Shown here piece after piece: positions 16,682 through 24,171 of a stretch of 64,000 bases of DNA. Each line of letters opens with the position of its first letter. The stretch's first letter is position 1. The position numbers and the translations under genes are program-made. The notes below the pieces were generated by a model, which had not been told where the DNA came from, did no database searches, and saw only the letters and a list, made by a program, of their open reading frames with translations. This stretch comes from VRUE01 sp963712595 (GTDB lineage Bacteria > Actinomycetota > Thermoleophilia > Solirubrobacterales > 70-9): assembly GCA_963712595.1 (NCBI GenBank), contig CAVQIM010000006.1, positions 1 to 64,000 of the forward strand, in the 5' to 3' direction.

Positions 16682-17611
16682 ATGTCCCTCACCGTCGTCG
16701 GCTCAATCGCATTCGACTCAGTCAAGACCCCCTTCGGGGAGCGCGACCGCATGCTGGGCGGCGCCGCCGTCCACTTCTCGCTAGCCGCCAGCTTCTTCAC
16801 CGAGGTCCGCCCCGTAGGACCTGTCGGCGACGACTTCGGCGCCGCCGAGTTCGGGGTGCTGGAGCGGCGCGGCGTCCTCACCGACGACATCGAGCGGGTG
16901 CAGGGCGGCCAGTCCTTCTTCTGGCGCGGCCGCTACGAGTACGACCTCAACGTCGCCCACACCGAGGACACCCAGCTCGGCGTCTTCGGCGAGTTCGAGC
17001 CGAAGCTCTCGGCCGCCTCGCAGGATGCCGACACCCTCTTCCTCGCCAACATCCAGCCCGATTTGCAGCGCCAGGTCCGCGCCCAGTGCGGTTCGGCCCG
17101 CTTCTCGGCGCTGGACTCGATGAACCTCTGGATCGACACCGCCAAGGACTCGCTGCTCGCGGCGATCGCCGAGGTCGACTGCGTGATCCTCAACGACGCC
17201 GAGATCCGCCAGCTGACCGGCGAGGGGAACCTCGCCCGGGCCGCCCGAGCCCTGATGGAGCACGGCCCCCGCGCCGTCGTCGCCAAGCAGGGCGAGTACG
17301 GCGCCGCGCTCTTCACCGCGGAGAGCTTCTTCGCCCTGCCCGGCTTCCCGCTCGAGGACGTGCGCGACCCGACCGGTGCCGGCGACAGCTTCGCCGGCGG
17401 CTTCCTCGGCTATCTCGACAGCCACGACGGCGAGCTCGACGAGGCCTGCCTGCGACGGGCGATGGGCTACGGCACCGTTCTCGCCTCCTTCAACGTCGAG
17501 CAGTTCGGCACCGAGCGGGTCGCCGCGCTCAGCCGCGAGGAGATCGAGGAGCGCGTGGCCGAGCTGCACGCGATGACGCGCTTCGAGCCGCTGCCGACAG
17601 CCGCCGAGTAG
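16682..17611 (+). CDS. PfkB-family carbohydrate/nucleoside kinase
   Basis: 309-aa ribokinase-fold protein. N-terminal 'VVGSIAFDSVKTPFGERDRMLGGAAVHFS' region with the GG substrate motif (residues about 25-26); C-terminal PfkB signature 'DPTGAGDSFAGGFLG' near residue 228 with the catalytic Asp and anion hole. It transfers phosphate from ATP to a sugar, sugar phosphate or nucleoside; specificity is not readable. It is followed 87 nt downstream by citrate synthase but has no obvious pathway link. Confidence 0.88.
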   Translation: MSLTVVGSIAFDSVKTPFGERDRMLGGAAVHFSLAASFFTEVRPVGPVGDDFGAAEFGVLERRGVLTDDIERVQGGQSFFWRGRYEYDLNVAHTEDTQLGVFGEFEPKLSAASQDADTLFLANIQPDLQRQVRAQCGSARFSALDSMNLWIDTAKDSLLAAIAEVDCVILNDAEIRQLTGEGNLARAARALMEHGPRAVVAKQGEYGAALFTAESFFALPGFPLEDVRDPTGAGDSFAGGFLGYLDSHDGELDEACLRRAMGYGTVLASFNVEQFGTERVAALSREEIEERVAELHAMTRFEPLPTAAE

Positions 17612-17698
17612 GCCTCGCGTTCTCCACAGCGCAACAGGCGGCATGAGCCGAACTGCGATACTGGACGCTCCAGCGCAAACGGCTCTCGAGGAGGGGTG

Positions 17699-19099
17699 AT
17701 GGCCACCGAGCAGCAGATCAGAGACGCAGCCGCCGACGGGGGCGCCAGCGCCGGCTCCGAGTCGCTCACCGTCACCGACAACCGCACCGGCCAGACGTAC
17801 GAGCTGCCGATCGAGGACGGCACCGTGCGGGCGATGGACCTGCGGCAGATCAAGGTGAGCGAGGACGAATTCGGCCTGATGGCCTACGACCCCGCCTTCA
17901 CCAACACCGCCGCCTGCCGCTCGGCGGTCACCTTCATCGACGGAGAGGCGGGGGTGCTCGAACATCGCGGCTACTCGATCGAGCAGCTCTGCGAGCGCTC
18001 GACCTTCCTCGAGGTCGCCTACCTCTTGATCTTCGGCGAGCTGCCGACCGGGCCGCAGCTCGACCGCTGGACCTACGACATCACCCACCACACCTTCGTC
18101 CACGAGGACCTGAAGCAGTTCTTCGAGGGCTTCCGCTACGACGCCCACCCGATGGGGATGCTGCTGGCCGGGGTCGGCGCGCTCTCCACCTTCTACCCCG
18201 ATGCGAAGCAGATCGACGATCCCGAAGAGCGCTACATGGCGGCGGTCCGGCTGATCGCCAAGGTGCCGACGCTGGCCGCCTTCTCCTACCGCCACAACAT
18301 GGGGCTGCCCTACGTCTACCCGGACAACGACCTCAACTTCGCCGAGAACTTCCTCTCGATGATGTTCAAGAAGACGGAAATGAAGCACGTCCCCAAGGAG
18401 AGCCTCTCGAAGGCGCTCGACGTGCTCTTCATCCTCCACGCCGACCACGAACAGAACTGCTCGACCAGCGCCGTGCGCGGCGTCGGCTCCTCCGACGTCG
18501 ATCCCTACTCGGCGGTCGCGGCCGGGGTGGCGGCGCTCTACGGACCGCTGCACGGCGGCGCCAACGAGGCGGTGCTGCGGATGCTGCGTGAGATCGAGTC
18601 GGTCGACAACATCCCGGGCTTCCTCGAGAAGGTGAAGGCGCGCGAAGCGAAGCTGATGGGCTTCGGCCACCGCGTCTACAAGAACTACGACCCGCGGGCG
18701 CGGATCATCCAGCAGCACATGGAGGAGGTCTTCGAGGCCACCCAGTACAACCCGCTCGTGGAGATCGCCCGCGAGCTGGAGAAGCGGGCGCTCGACGACG
18801 AGTACTTCACCTCGCGCAAGCTCTACCCCAACGTCGACTACTACTCGGGGATCATCTACGAGGCGCTGGAGATCCCGACCGAGATGTTCACCGTGATCTT
18901 CGCGATCCCGCGCACGGCCGGCTGGGTCGCGCAGTGGATGGAGATGCAGGAAGACCCGGAGAAGAAGATCTCCCGGCCGCGCCAGATCTACACCGGCGAG
19001 CGCCAACGCGACTACGTCCCGGTCGCCGATCGCGAGGGACCGGAAAAGATCGTCGGGCCCCCGGCGCGGCGACCGAAGCGGCCCCGCCGCGGCGCCTAG
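17699..19099 (+). CDS. gltA: Citrate synthase (type II)
   Basis: 466-aa enzyme condensing acetyl-CoA with oxaloacetate, the entry step of the TCA cycle. Catalytic His segment 'GPLHGGANEAVLRML' near residue 285, 'MGFGHRVYKNYDPRA' near 320 (second His), and C-terminal 'IFAIPRTAGWVAQWME' region. Length and the N-terminal small domain fit hexameric type II enzymes. ATG 17699 follows GAGGAGGGG at 4-5 nt; GTG 17696 is an alternative. A GATACT -10-like element is at 17657. A basic tail 'RRPKRPRRGA' is unusual. Confidence 0.95.
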   Translation: MATEQQIRDAAADGGASAGSESLTVTDNRTGQTYELPIEDGTVRAMDLRQIKVSEDEFGLMAYDPAFTNTAACRSAVTFIDGEAGVLEHRGYSIEQLCERSTFLEVAYLLIFGELPTGPQLDRWTYDITHHTFVHEDLKQFFEGFRYDAHPMGMLLAGVGALSTFYPDAKQIDDPEERYMAAVRLIAKVPTLAAFSYRHNMGLPYVYPDNDLNFAENFLSMMFKKTEMKHVPKESLSKALDVLFILHADHEQNCSTSAVRGVGSSDVDPYSAVAAGVAALYGPLHGGANEAVLRMLREIESVDNIPGFLEKVKAREAKLMGFGHRVYKNYDPRARIIQQHMEEVFEATQYNPLVEIARELEKRALDDEYFTSRKLYPNVDYYSGIIYEALEIPTEMFTVIFAIPRTAGWVAQWMEMQEDPEKKISRPRQIYTGERQRDYVPVADREGPEKIVGPPARRPKRPRRGA

Positions 19100-19113
19100 C
19101 CCCCGTCGACACC

Positions 19114-19467
19114 GTGCCACGCTGGAAGCTGACCGTGCGGCACGGCTCCGACGTCGACCACCTGAGCTTCGACGAGCTCGGCGAGGCCGTGACCGCGATG
19201 CGAGCCAGAGCCATGGAGATCCGAGCCGAGGGACCGGTGAAGACGGTGTCCGCTCTGAGGGACTTCGGGCCCGGGGCTCAGGTCCATGCGAGGTTGCAGC
19301 TGAGCGGCAAGGGATGGCTGCGCAAGCCGATCGCGGGGGTCGACGTACGCGGGGACGGGACCTTCGTGCCCTTCACCGGGCGCGTCTCACGAGAGGAACT
19401 GGACCCAACCGACTTCGAGACGCCGTTCGAAGTCGTGCGCGAGACTCTGGAGCGAGAAGCTCGATAG
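19114..19467 (+). CDS. Conserved hypothetical protein
   Basis: 117-aa protein beginning 'VPRWKLTVRHG', 14 nt after the citrate synthase stop. No catalytic motif: mixed alpha/beta, charged, soluble, no signal or TM segment. The 'LTVRHG..VDHLSFDELGEAVTAM' start resembles small actinobacterial conserved proteins of unknown function. Position suggests co-transcription with gltA and the following small genes. The start is chosen as the first GTG after the upstream stop. Confidence 0.6.
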   Translation: MPRWKLTVRHGSDVDHLSFDELGEAVTAMRARAMEIRAEGPVKTVSALRDFGPGAQVHARLQLSGKGWLRKPIAGVDVRGDGTFVPFTGRVSREELDPTDFETPFEVVRETLEREAR

Positions 19468-19480
19468 GCGAATTGAACCG

Positions 19481-19798
19481 ATGAACCAGACCGAGGCCGA
19501 CATCCCCAAGGGCAGCTACGCCGCCGGGCGCCGGGTGAAGCTGCCGGCCGGGGCCGAAGCTCCGTACACGGTCTTCATCAACGGGGTCGAGCAGCAAGAG
19601 GGGGTCGACTACGAGCTGCGCGCCGGCGAGATCCTCTTCACGCGCGAGATCGTCAAGGAGAGGGTCGGCACCGGGCGCTGGCTGGCGATGTACCTCGGCC
19701 TCTTCGGCACTTATCGCAAGAACGAGACGATCGACCTCCAGTTCATGCGCGCCGGCAAGCTCGAGCTGCGCTCCGACCTTCCGGTCGAGGCCGGCTGA
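19481..19798 (+). CDS. Conserved hypothetical protein
   Basis: 105-aa protein with a beta-rich core 'YTVFINGVEQQEGVDYELRAGEILFTREIVKE', which looks like a small beta-sandwich or tail-fibre-like module, followed by a short hydrophobic stretch 'WLAMYLGLFGTY'. ATG 19481 lies 13 nt after the preceding stop. Same-strand spacing suggests an operon of small genes. Function unknown. Confidence 0.7.
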   Translation: MNQTEADIPKGSYAAGRRVKLPAGAEAPYTVFINGVEQQEGVDYELRAGEILFTREIVKERVGTGRWLAMYLGLFGTYRKNETIDLQFMRAGKLELRSDLPVEAG

Positions 19799-19817
19799 CC
19801 CCACCTATCCTGGACCG

Positions 19818-20246
19818 ATGGAGATCGGCTTCCTCATGCTCGCCGACCACAGCGAGGCCGTCAACGGCAAGCTCTACATGGTCGGCGGCGGCTGGAACGT
19901 CCTGCGCCTGCCCGAGCTTCCCCACGAATGGGGCTTCCACATCGCCCTCGGCCTCGACGTCGCCTGGGACGAGACCAACCGCCCCCACAACCTCCAGGTC
20001 GACATCCACGACCCCGACGGGGTCGAGCTGGGCGAGGGCCTCGCCGCCGACTTCGAGACCGGCCGCCCCCCGGGCATGCCGGCGGGCCAGGACCAGCGCC
20101 TGGTGATGTCGATCGGCACCACCGCGACCTTCTCCGCCCCCGGCCCCCACGCAGCCGTCGTCCACGTCAACGGCGAGGAGCTCGGCCGAGCGCGCTTCTA
20201 CCTGATGGAAGCCACCTCCGAGCAGCCGGGCATCGGCATCGAGTAG
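19818..20246 (+). CDS. DUF6941-like protein
   Basis: 142-aa soluble beta-rich protein, start 'MEIGFLMLADHSEAVNGKLYMVGGGWN', closely resembling the DUF6941 family of actinobacteria ('AD.A....GK.YMLGGGW'). It contains no catalytic residues that can be recognised. It ends the gltA-downstream group of small genes and is convergent with the UbiA gene at 20266. Function unknown. Confidence 0.7.
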   Translation: MEIGFLMLADHSEAVNGKLYMVGGGWNVLRLPELPHEWGFHIALGLDVAWDETNRPHNLQVDIHDPDGVELGEGLAADFETGRPPGMPAGQDQRLVMSIGTTATFSAPGPHAAVVHVNGEELGRARFYLMEATSEQPGIGIE

Positions 20247-20265
20247 CGCCTGACGCGGCCAGCAG

Positions 20266-21225
20266 CTACTTGAAGACGTAGAGCAGGAGGAAGGCGGTGA
20301 TCGCGAAGGCAGCTACGCCGGCGATCAGGGGCCTGTCCTCGGCGACGATCGCTGCCGTGGAACGGTCGTCGGCACGGTCGTAGATCAGGTAGAGGTAGCG
20401 GAAGATGCAGTAGACGACCGGGGGGATCGTCCACATCATCTCGTTGCCGATGATCGGCGAGTTGACCGCATAGATCGAGTAGCTGATCACGGTGCCGGTG
20501 GTGACCATCGCGACCATCTGATCGAGGAAGGGCAGCGAATAATGTTCGAGCACGGGGCGGCTGCTGGTTCCTTCGTGCAGCTCGGAGACCGCCTCCTGGC
20601 GCCGCTTGGTGACGCCGAGGAAGAGGGCGAACATGCCGGTGCAGAGCAGCAGCCATTCGGAGGCGTGGGCATCGACCGCGACGGCGCCGGCGGCGACGCG
20701 GAGGATGAAGACGCTCGCGAGCGTCATCACGTCGAGGATCACGATCTGCTTCAACCTGAGGCTGTAGGCCATCTGGACGACGCCGTAGCCGACCACCATC
20801 AGGCCGACCTGCCAGTTGACCGTGGCGAAGGCAAGGGCGACGGCGAGGAGTGCCAGCGCAGGCGCGATCGTCTTCGCCGTTCCCTCCGATAGCTCACCGG
20901 CGGCAATAGGCCGGAAGCGCTTCTTCGGGTGCTTGCGGTCGAGCTCGACGTCGATCAGGTCGTTGACGTAGTAGCCGGCGCTGGAGACGAAGCAAAAGGC
21001 GACGAAGGTGAGGAACGCCTCGAGCACCTCGTGGGGCTGGTTGAACTTGCCAGAGAAGAGCAGCCCGGCGAAGACGAAGACGTTCTTGACCCACTCCTGC
21101 GGCCGCCCGGTCTTGATCGCCGCCCGCAGCGGCGAACGCCGGGGCACGACCGGCTCGTCCATCGAGGCGTCGGCCTGCCCGGCAGCGCCCGGCACGGTCG
21201 GCTGTTCCGAAGTAATCGTTTCCAC
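20266..21225 (-). CDS. Decaprenyl-phosphate phosphoribosyltransferase (UbiA superfamily)
   Basis: 319-aa integral membrane prenyltransferase with about eight TM helices. First Asp-rich motif 'NDLIDVELDRKHPKKRFRPIA' (NDxxDxxxD, near residue 105) and the 'RPQEWVKNVFVFAGLLFSGK' N-terminal signature match Rv3806c-type enzymes, which make decaprenyl-phosphoryl-5-phosphoribose for arabinan synthesis. The second Asp-rich region is degenerate as usual for this subgroup. ATG 21225 includes about 30 hydrophilic residues before the first helix; 'MDEPVVPRR' 20 codons later is an alternative. No other arabinan genes are in the window. Confidence 0.85.
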   Translation of the reverse strand: METITSEQPTVPGAAGQADASMDEPVVPRRSPLRAAIKTGRPQEWVKNVFVFAGLLFSGKFNQPHEVLEAFLTFVAFCFVSSAGYYVNDLIDVELDRKHPKKRFRPIAAGELSEGTAKTIAPALALLAVALAFATVNWQVGLMVVGYGVVQMAYSLRLKQIVILDVMTLASVFILRVAAGAVAVDAHASEWLLLCTGMFALFLGVTKRRQEAVSELHEGTSSRPVLEHYSLPFLDQMVAMVTTGTVISYSIYAVNSPIIGNEMMWTIPPVVYCIFRYLYLIYDRADDRSTAAIVAEDRPLIAGVAAFAITAFLLLYVFK

Positions 21226-21303
21226 GCTAGAAAGGGCCGGCGAGAGGAGAATCCCGCTCGCGGCCAGGGAGATTCAGTCGCGAAAGGGTACCGCTGCCGC
21301 CCG

Positions 21304-21798
21304 TCAGCCCCCTGGGCCCCGGTTCTCACGGGTGGCTTCAAGAGCCTCCAGATCGTCGCGGTCACGCGGCCTCTCACTCGCTCGCTTCATCGCAACGAGA
21401 TGCTCGAAGGAGCACACCCGGACCGGCAGCCCGTCCATATCGACCGTCGTGGCCTCTGCCTCGAGCTCGCCAAAGGTCGGAATCTGGGGAAGGCCTTGCA
21501 GGATGTCGATCGGCCCCAGATCGGTGACTACGAGCATCCGGTCTCCAGTCTCGAGGAAGATCGAGGTGGAGTCGGGGGCGAGTAGCCGACCGCCGACGTC
21601 CACCTTCCCGCCGAGCTCTCCAAGCAGCGAATCGAGCTTCGCCAGGTTCTCGGGGGAACGGTCGGGAACGACGTCCACGTCTCGTGTGGCTCGCAGGTAC
21701 CCCCATGCGTTTACAGCAAGCCCCCCAACCAGGACAAAGCGGATCTCTGCTCCGACCAGCCGCTCGAGCAACTCCCGCAAGCGCAGCGGTTCCGGCAT
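21304..21798 (-). CDS. Nucleotidyltransferase (AbiEii/DUF6036-like)
   Basis: 164-aa protein with the minimal nucleotidyltransferase motif: 'FVLVGGLAVNAWGYLRATRDVDVV', i.e. GG near residue 25 followed by the DxD metal pair (the RDVDV segment), and a third acidic residue later ('IDILQ'). Such proteins occur as one half of MNT/AbiE-type toxin-antitoxin or modification pairs. It starts inside the stop of the upstream 62-aa gene (overlapping TGATG), so the two are translationally coupled. Substrate unknown. Confidence 0.75.
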   Translation of the reverse strand: MPEPLRLRELLERLVGAEIRFVLVGGLAVNAWGYLRATRDVDVVPDRSPENLAKLDSLLGELGGKVDVGGRLLAPDSTSIFLETGDRMLVVTDLGPIDILQGLPQIPTFGELEAEATTVDMDGLPVRVCSFEHLVAMKRASERPRDRDDLEALEATRENRGPGG

Positions 21799-21986
21799 CA
21801 GGTACGGCGCGCGCTGCCCGTGAAGGTCGACAAGAATTCGCTGAGGGCCAAGCCCTCGGCGAGGTTGGCGGCGAGAGAACGCGTAGCGTCTTCTCGCAGC
21901 TGCCGACGCCGGGTTTCCTCATTGAGGCGCCAGGGATCGACTGCCGCCACCCGGTCCCTTGGATCCGAATTCGACTCGCTCTTCAT
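21798..21986 (-). CDS. Small partner protein of the nucleotidyltransferase
   Basis: 62-aa, highly charged helical protein ('RRRQLREDATRSLAANLAEGLALSEFLSTF') with no known domain. Its stop overlaps the ATG of the nucleotidyltransferase by one base-sharing step (TGATG), which argues for a functional pair. It could be the antitoxin or adaptor of a two-gene cassette. ATG 21986 is the first in-frame start. The upstream region is a palindromic repeat. Confidence 0.65.
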   Translation of the reverse strand: MKSESNSDPRDRVAAVDPWRLNEETRRRQLREDATRSLAANLAEGLALSEFLSTFTGSARRT

Positions 21987-22008
21987 GGCTGGAGGGTAAA
22001 CCCGTGGA

Positions 22009-22181
22009 AGCTAGGAGGGTCTCGCGAAACCCGGGTGCGCGAACTGGCGAGCGCCGGACCAAGCGGGGCAAGGACACAGGGAGGCCAAATAGCAGCGCTA
22101 TTTGGCCGACCGAGGACGCCGCACCGCGCAGCGTCCGCCGCCGCCAGGCGCGTGCGGGGGTTTCGCTAGACCCTCCTAGCT
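22009..22181. repeat. Palindromic element, AAGGACGCAGG family, copy 2, with long terminal inverted arms
   Basis: Outer arms starting AGCTAGGAGGGTCTCGCG (22009) and ending as the inverse at 22181 pair over 24 bp with one mismatch. Inside lie AAGGACACAGG (22070-22080), a 10-bp stem GGCCAAATAG/CTATTTGGCC (22083-22107) and CGACCGAGGACGCC. It fills the gap between two minus-strand genes and ends 10 bp beyond the AGPS-like stop. Confidence 0.75.
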
Positions 22182-22191
22182 AGGGGCCGAC

Positions 22192-23826
22192 CTACGGGTC
22201 GATGAGCACGCCGGGGTTCAAGATGCCGGCGGGGTCCAGCTCGGCCTTGGCGGCTCGCAGGGCGGCGGCGAAGGAGGCTGGGCGTTGGCGGTCGTACCAG
22301 GGACGGTGATCGCGGCCGACGGCGTGGTGGTGGGTGATCGTGCCGCCGCCCTCGATCACGGCCTCGGCGGCGGCGGCCTTGATCTCGTCCCACTGCTCGA
22401 CCTCGCCACCCCGCATGGCCGGTGCCATCACGGTGAAGTAGGGGGCCGGGCCGTCGGGATAGACGTGGGTGAAGCGGCAGCTGACCCGCGGCGCTCCCAG
22501 ACCGTCCGCAGGCGCATCGCAAACCTCGGCGACCTTGGCCCGCACGGCCTCCATCGTGCTGGCGTGGAAGTCCTCGAAGCGATCCCAGGTGATCGCCGTC
22601 TCGAAGGTCTCCGAGAGAACGCCGCAGGCGACGAAGGTGTCCCGCAAATAGGGCGCCAACAGGAACGCCGACCGCCAAGCCCCAACCGCACCCTCCCCGC
22701 CGACGGGCCTCAAAGGAGACATATCGTCTCCTTTGAGGCCCGTCGGCTGCGTGGTGGGGGCGCCGCCGTGGGACTGGGCGATGTCGAGCGCCAGGCGCAT
22801 CGGCTCGTCGACCGGGAGATGCGCGGACTCGAAGCCGAGCACCAGCAGGCTCTTCTCGCCGCTTCCGGCTCCCGTCGTGCCCGCCTCGAGCGCATCGAGC
22901 AGGCGGCAGTTGGAGGGGTGCAGACCGGACTGCGAGATCTCGCGGATCGCCCGTACGGCAGCGAGGAAGTCGTCGAACTCGACCCCGCAGGAGACCTTGA
23001 ACTCGGGCCGCGGACGCACCCGCACCCAGGCATCGGCGATCACGCCGAGGATGCCCTCCGAGCCGACCATCGCCCGGTCGGGCGAGGGACCGGCCCCGGA
23101 GCCCGGCAGCCGCCGGCTCTCCCAGGTCCCACGCGGGGTGATCGCCCGCACCGACTCGACCAGATCGTCGATGTGCGTATAGAGCGTCGCGAAGTGCCCG
23201 CCCGCCCGGGTCGCCACCCAGCCGCCCAGGGTCGAGTACTCGAACGACTGCGGGAAGTGCCGCAGCGTAAGCCCGTGCTCACGCAGCTGATCCTCCAACC
23301 CCGGCCCGGTCGCCCCCGCCTGAATCCGCGCTGCCAACGACTCCGCGTCGACCTCCAAGACCCGATCCAGCCGCCGCAGGTCCATCGAGACCACCGGCCG
23401 GTCCCCCAACCGCGCCTCGACCCCACCAACCACGCTGGTGCCGCCCCCAAAGGGAATGACGGCAGCCCCCTCGGCCTCGGCCCAAGAGAGCACCATCTCG
23501 ATCTCCGACTCATCCCGAGGAAACGCCACCAGGTCCGGCGGATTCTCGAATTCCCCCCGAAACCCCCGCACCACATCCCGATAAGCCTTCCCGAGCGCGT
23601 GGGCAACTCGCTCGTAATGACCGTCTGTGAACAGATCCCCGAAAGCGCTCGGCACCTTCAGCCGCGGCGCTCGGATCTCCACCCTCTCCAAGGGCGCTGC
23701 CGCCTCCGGTTCGCCACCGAACCCGAAGCGCTCCCTTAGCCCGGCAGCGGCCTCGCGAAGCTGCTGCTCGGAGGGCGCCTGGTCCTCGTACCCCCACCCC
23801 CAGTGCTTGAGCCGGCGCTCACCCAT
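22192..23826 (-). CDS. FAD-binding oxidase, alkyl-DHAP synthase (AGPS)-like
   Basis: 544-aa VAO/PCMH-fold flavoprotein. FAD loop 'PFGGGTSVVGGVE' near residue 123; 'HFPQSFEYSTLGGWVATRAGG' near 190; C-terminal catalytic His cluster 'THHHAVGRDHRPWY' near 500, matching the three-His motif of alkyldihydroxyacetone-phosphate synthases, which swap the acyl group of acyl-DHAP for a fatty alcohol to make ether lipids. It overlaps the DUF2834 stop by 8 bp and lies in one operon with a fatty acyl-CoA reductase-like gene, the expected source of fatty alcohol. A 49-bp perfect palindrome interrupts the coding sequence in frame (residues about 361-375). Confidence 0.85.
   Translation of the reverse strand: MGERRLKHWGWGYEDQAPSEQQLREAAAGLRERFGFGGEPEAAAPLERVEIRAPRLKVPSAFGDLFTDGHYERVAHALGKAYRDVVRGFRGEFENPPDLVAFPRDESEIEMVLSWAEAEGAAVIPFGGGTSVVGGVEARLGDRPVVSMDLRRLDRVLEVDAESLAARIQAGATGPGLEDQLREHGLTLRHFPQSFEYSTLGGWVATRAGGHFATLYTHIDDLVESVRAITPRGTWESRRLPGSGAGPSPDRAMVGSEGILGVIADAWVRVRPRPEFKVSCGVEFDDFLAAVRAIREISQSGLHPSNCRLLDALEAGTTGAGSGEKSLLVLGFESAHLPVDEPMRLALDIAQSHGGAPTTQPTGLKGDDMSPLRPVGGEGAVGAWRSAFLLAPYLRDTFVACGVLSETFETAITWDRFEDFHASTMEAVRAKVAEVCDAPADGLGAPRVSCRFTHVYPDGPAPYFTVMAPAMRGGEVEQWDEIKAAAAEAVIEGGGTITHHHAVGRDHRPWYDRQRPASFAAALRAAKAELDPAGILNPGVLIDP
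22699..22747. repeat. 49-bp perfect palindrome inside the AGPS-like gene
   Basis: Arms of 22 bp (22699-22720 and 22726-22747, ending GGAGAC / GTCTCC) with the 5-nt loop ATATC. In the coding frame it gives about 16 residues including 'GLKGDDMSPLRP'. It looks like an inserted element that kept the frame open. The GGAGACATATCGTCTCC centre is unlike the other repeats here. Confidence 0.9.
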
Positions 23827-24136
23827 ACCTCAGCGCCCGCTCGCGCATCCAGAGGAAGAGGGGCAGGCCGAAGCAGAGGCCGACGAGCAGCGTCGCCGGA
23901 AAGCAGAGCCACCAGCGCCGGACCCCGACCCGCGGCCCCTCCACGGTGGCCCAGACGAAGAACGCGAGCGAGGCGATCCCGAGGTCGACCAGCAGCTGCG
24001 TCGACGGAATGCTGGCGGTCCACAGCGAAAAGTACTCACCGAGATCAAGGCCCTCCTGGGCGAGAAAGACTCCGACGAAGACGTTCGGCACGACGAACCC
24101 GACGACGGTGAGGGCAAGCAGCAGGCGCTCCTTCAT
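23819..24136 (-). CDS. DUF2834 small membrane protein
   Basis: 105-aa protein with three hydrophobic segments and DUF2834 features ('GFVVPNVFVG', 'DLGIASLAFFVWATVEGPRVG'). Function unknown. It shares 8 bp with the start of the AGPS-like gene (ATGGGTGA) and follows the acyl-CoA reductase-like gene by 35 nt, so it sits in the middle of this candidate lipid operon. Confidence 0.8.
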   Translation of the reverse strand: MKERLLLALTVVGFVVPNVFVGVFLAQEGLDLGEYFSLWTASIPSTQLLVDLGIASLAFFVWATVEGPRVGVRRWWLCFPATLLVGLCFGLPLFLWMRERALRYG

Positions 24137-24171
24137 CGCTGCAGCCTATGCCCGCCGTCCGAGGCCGGCAG

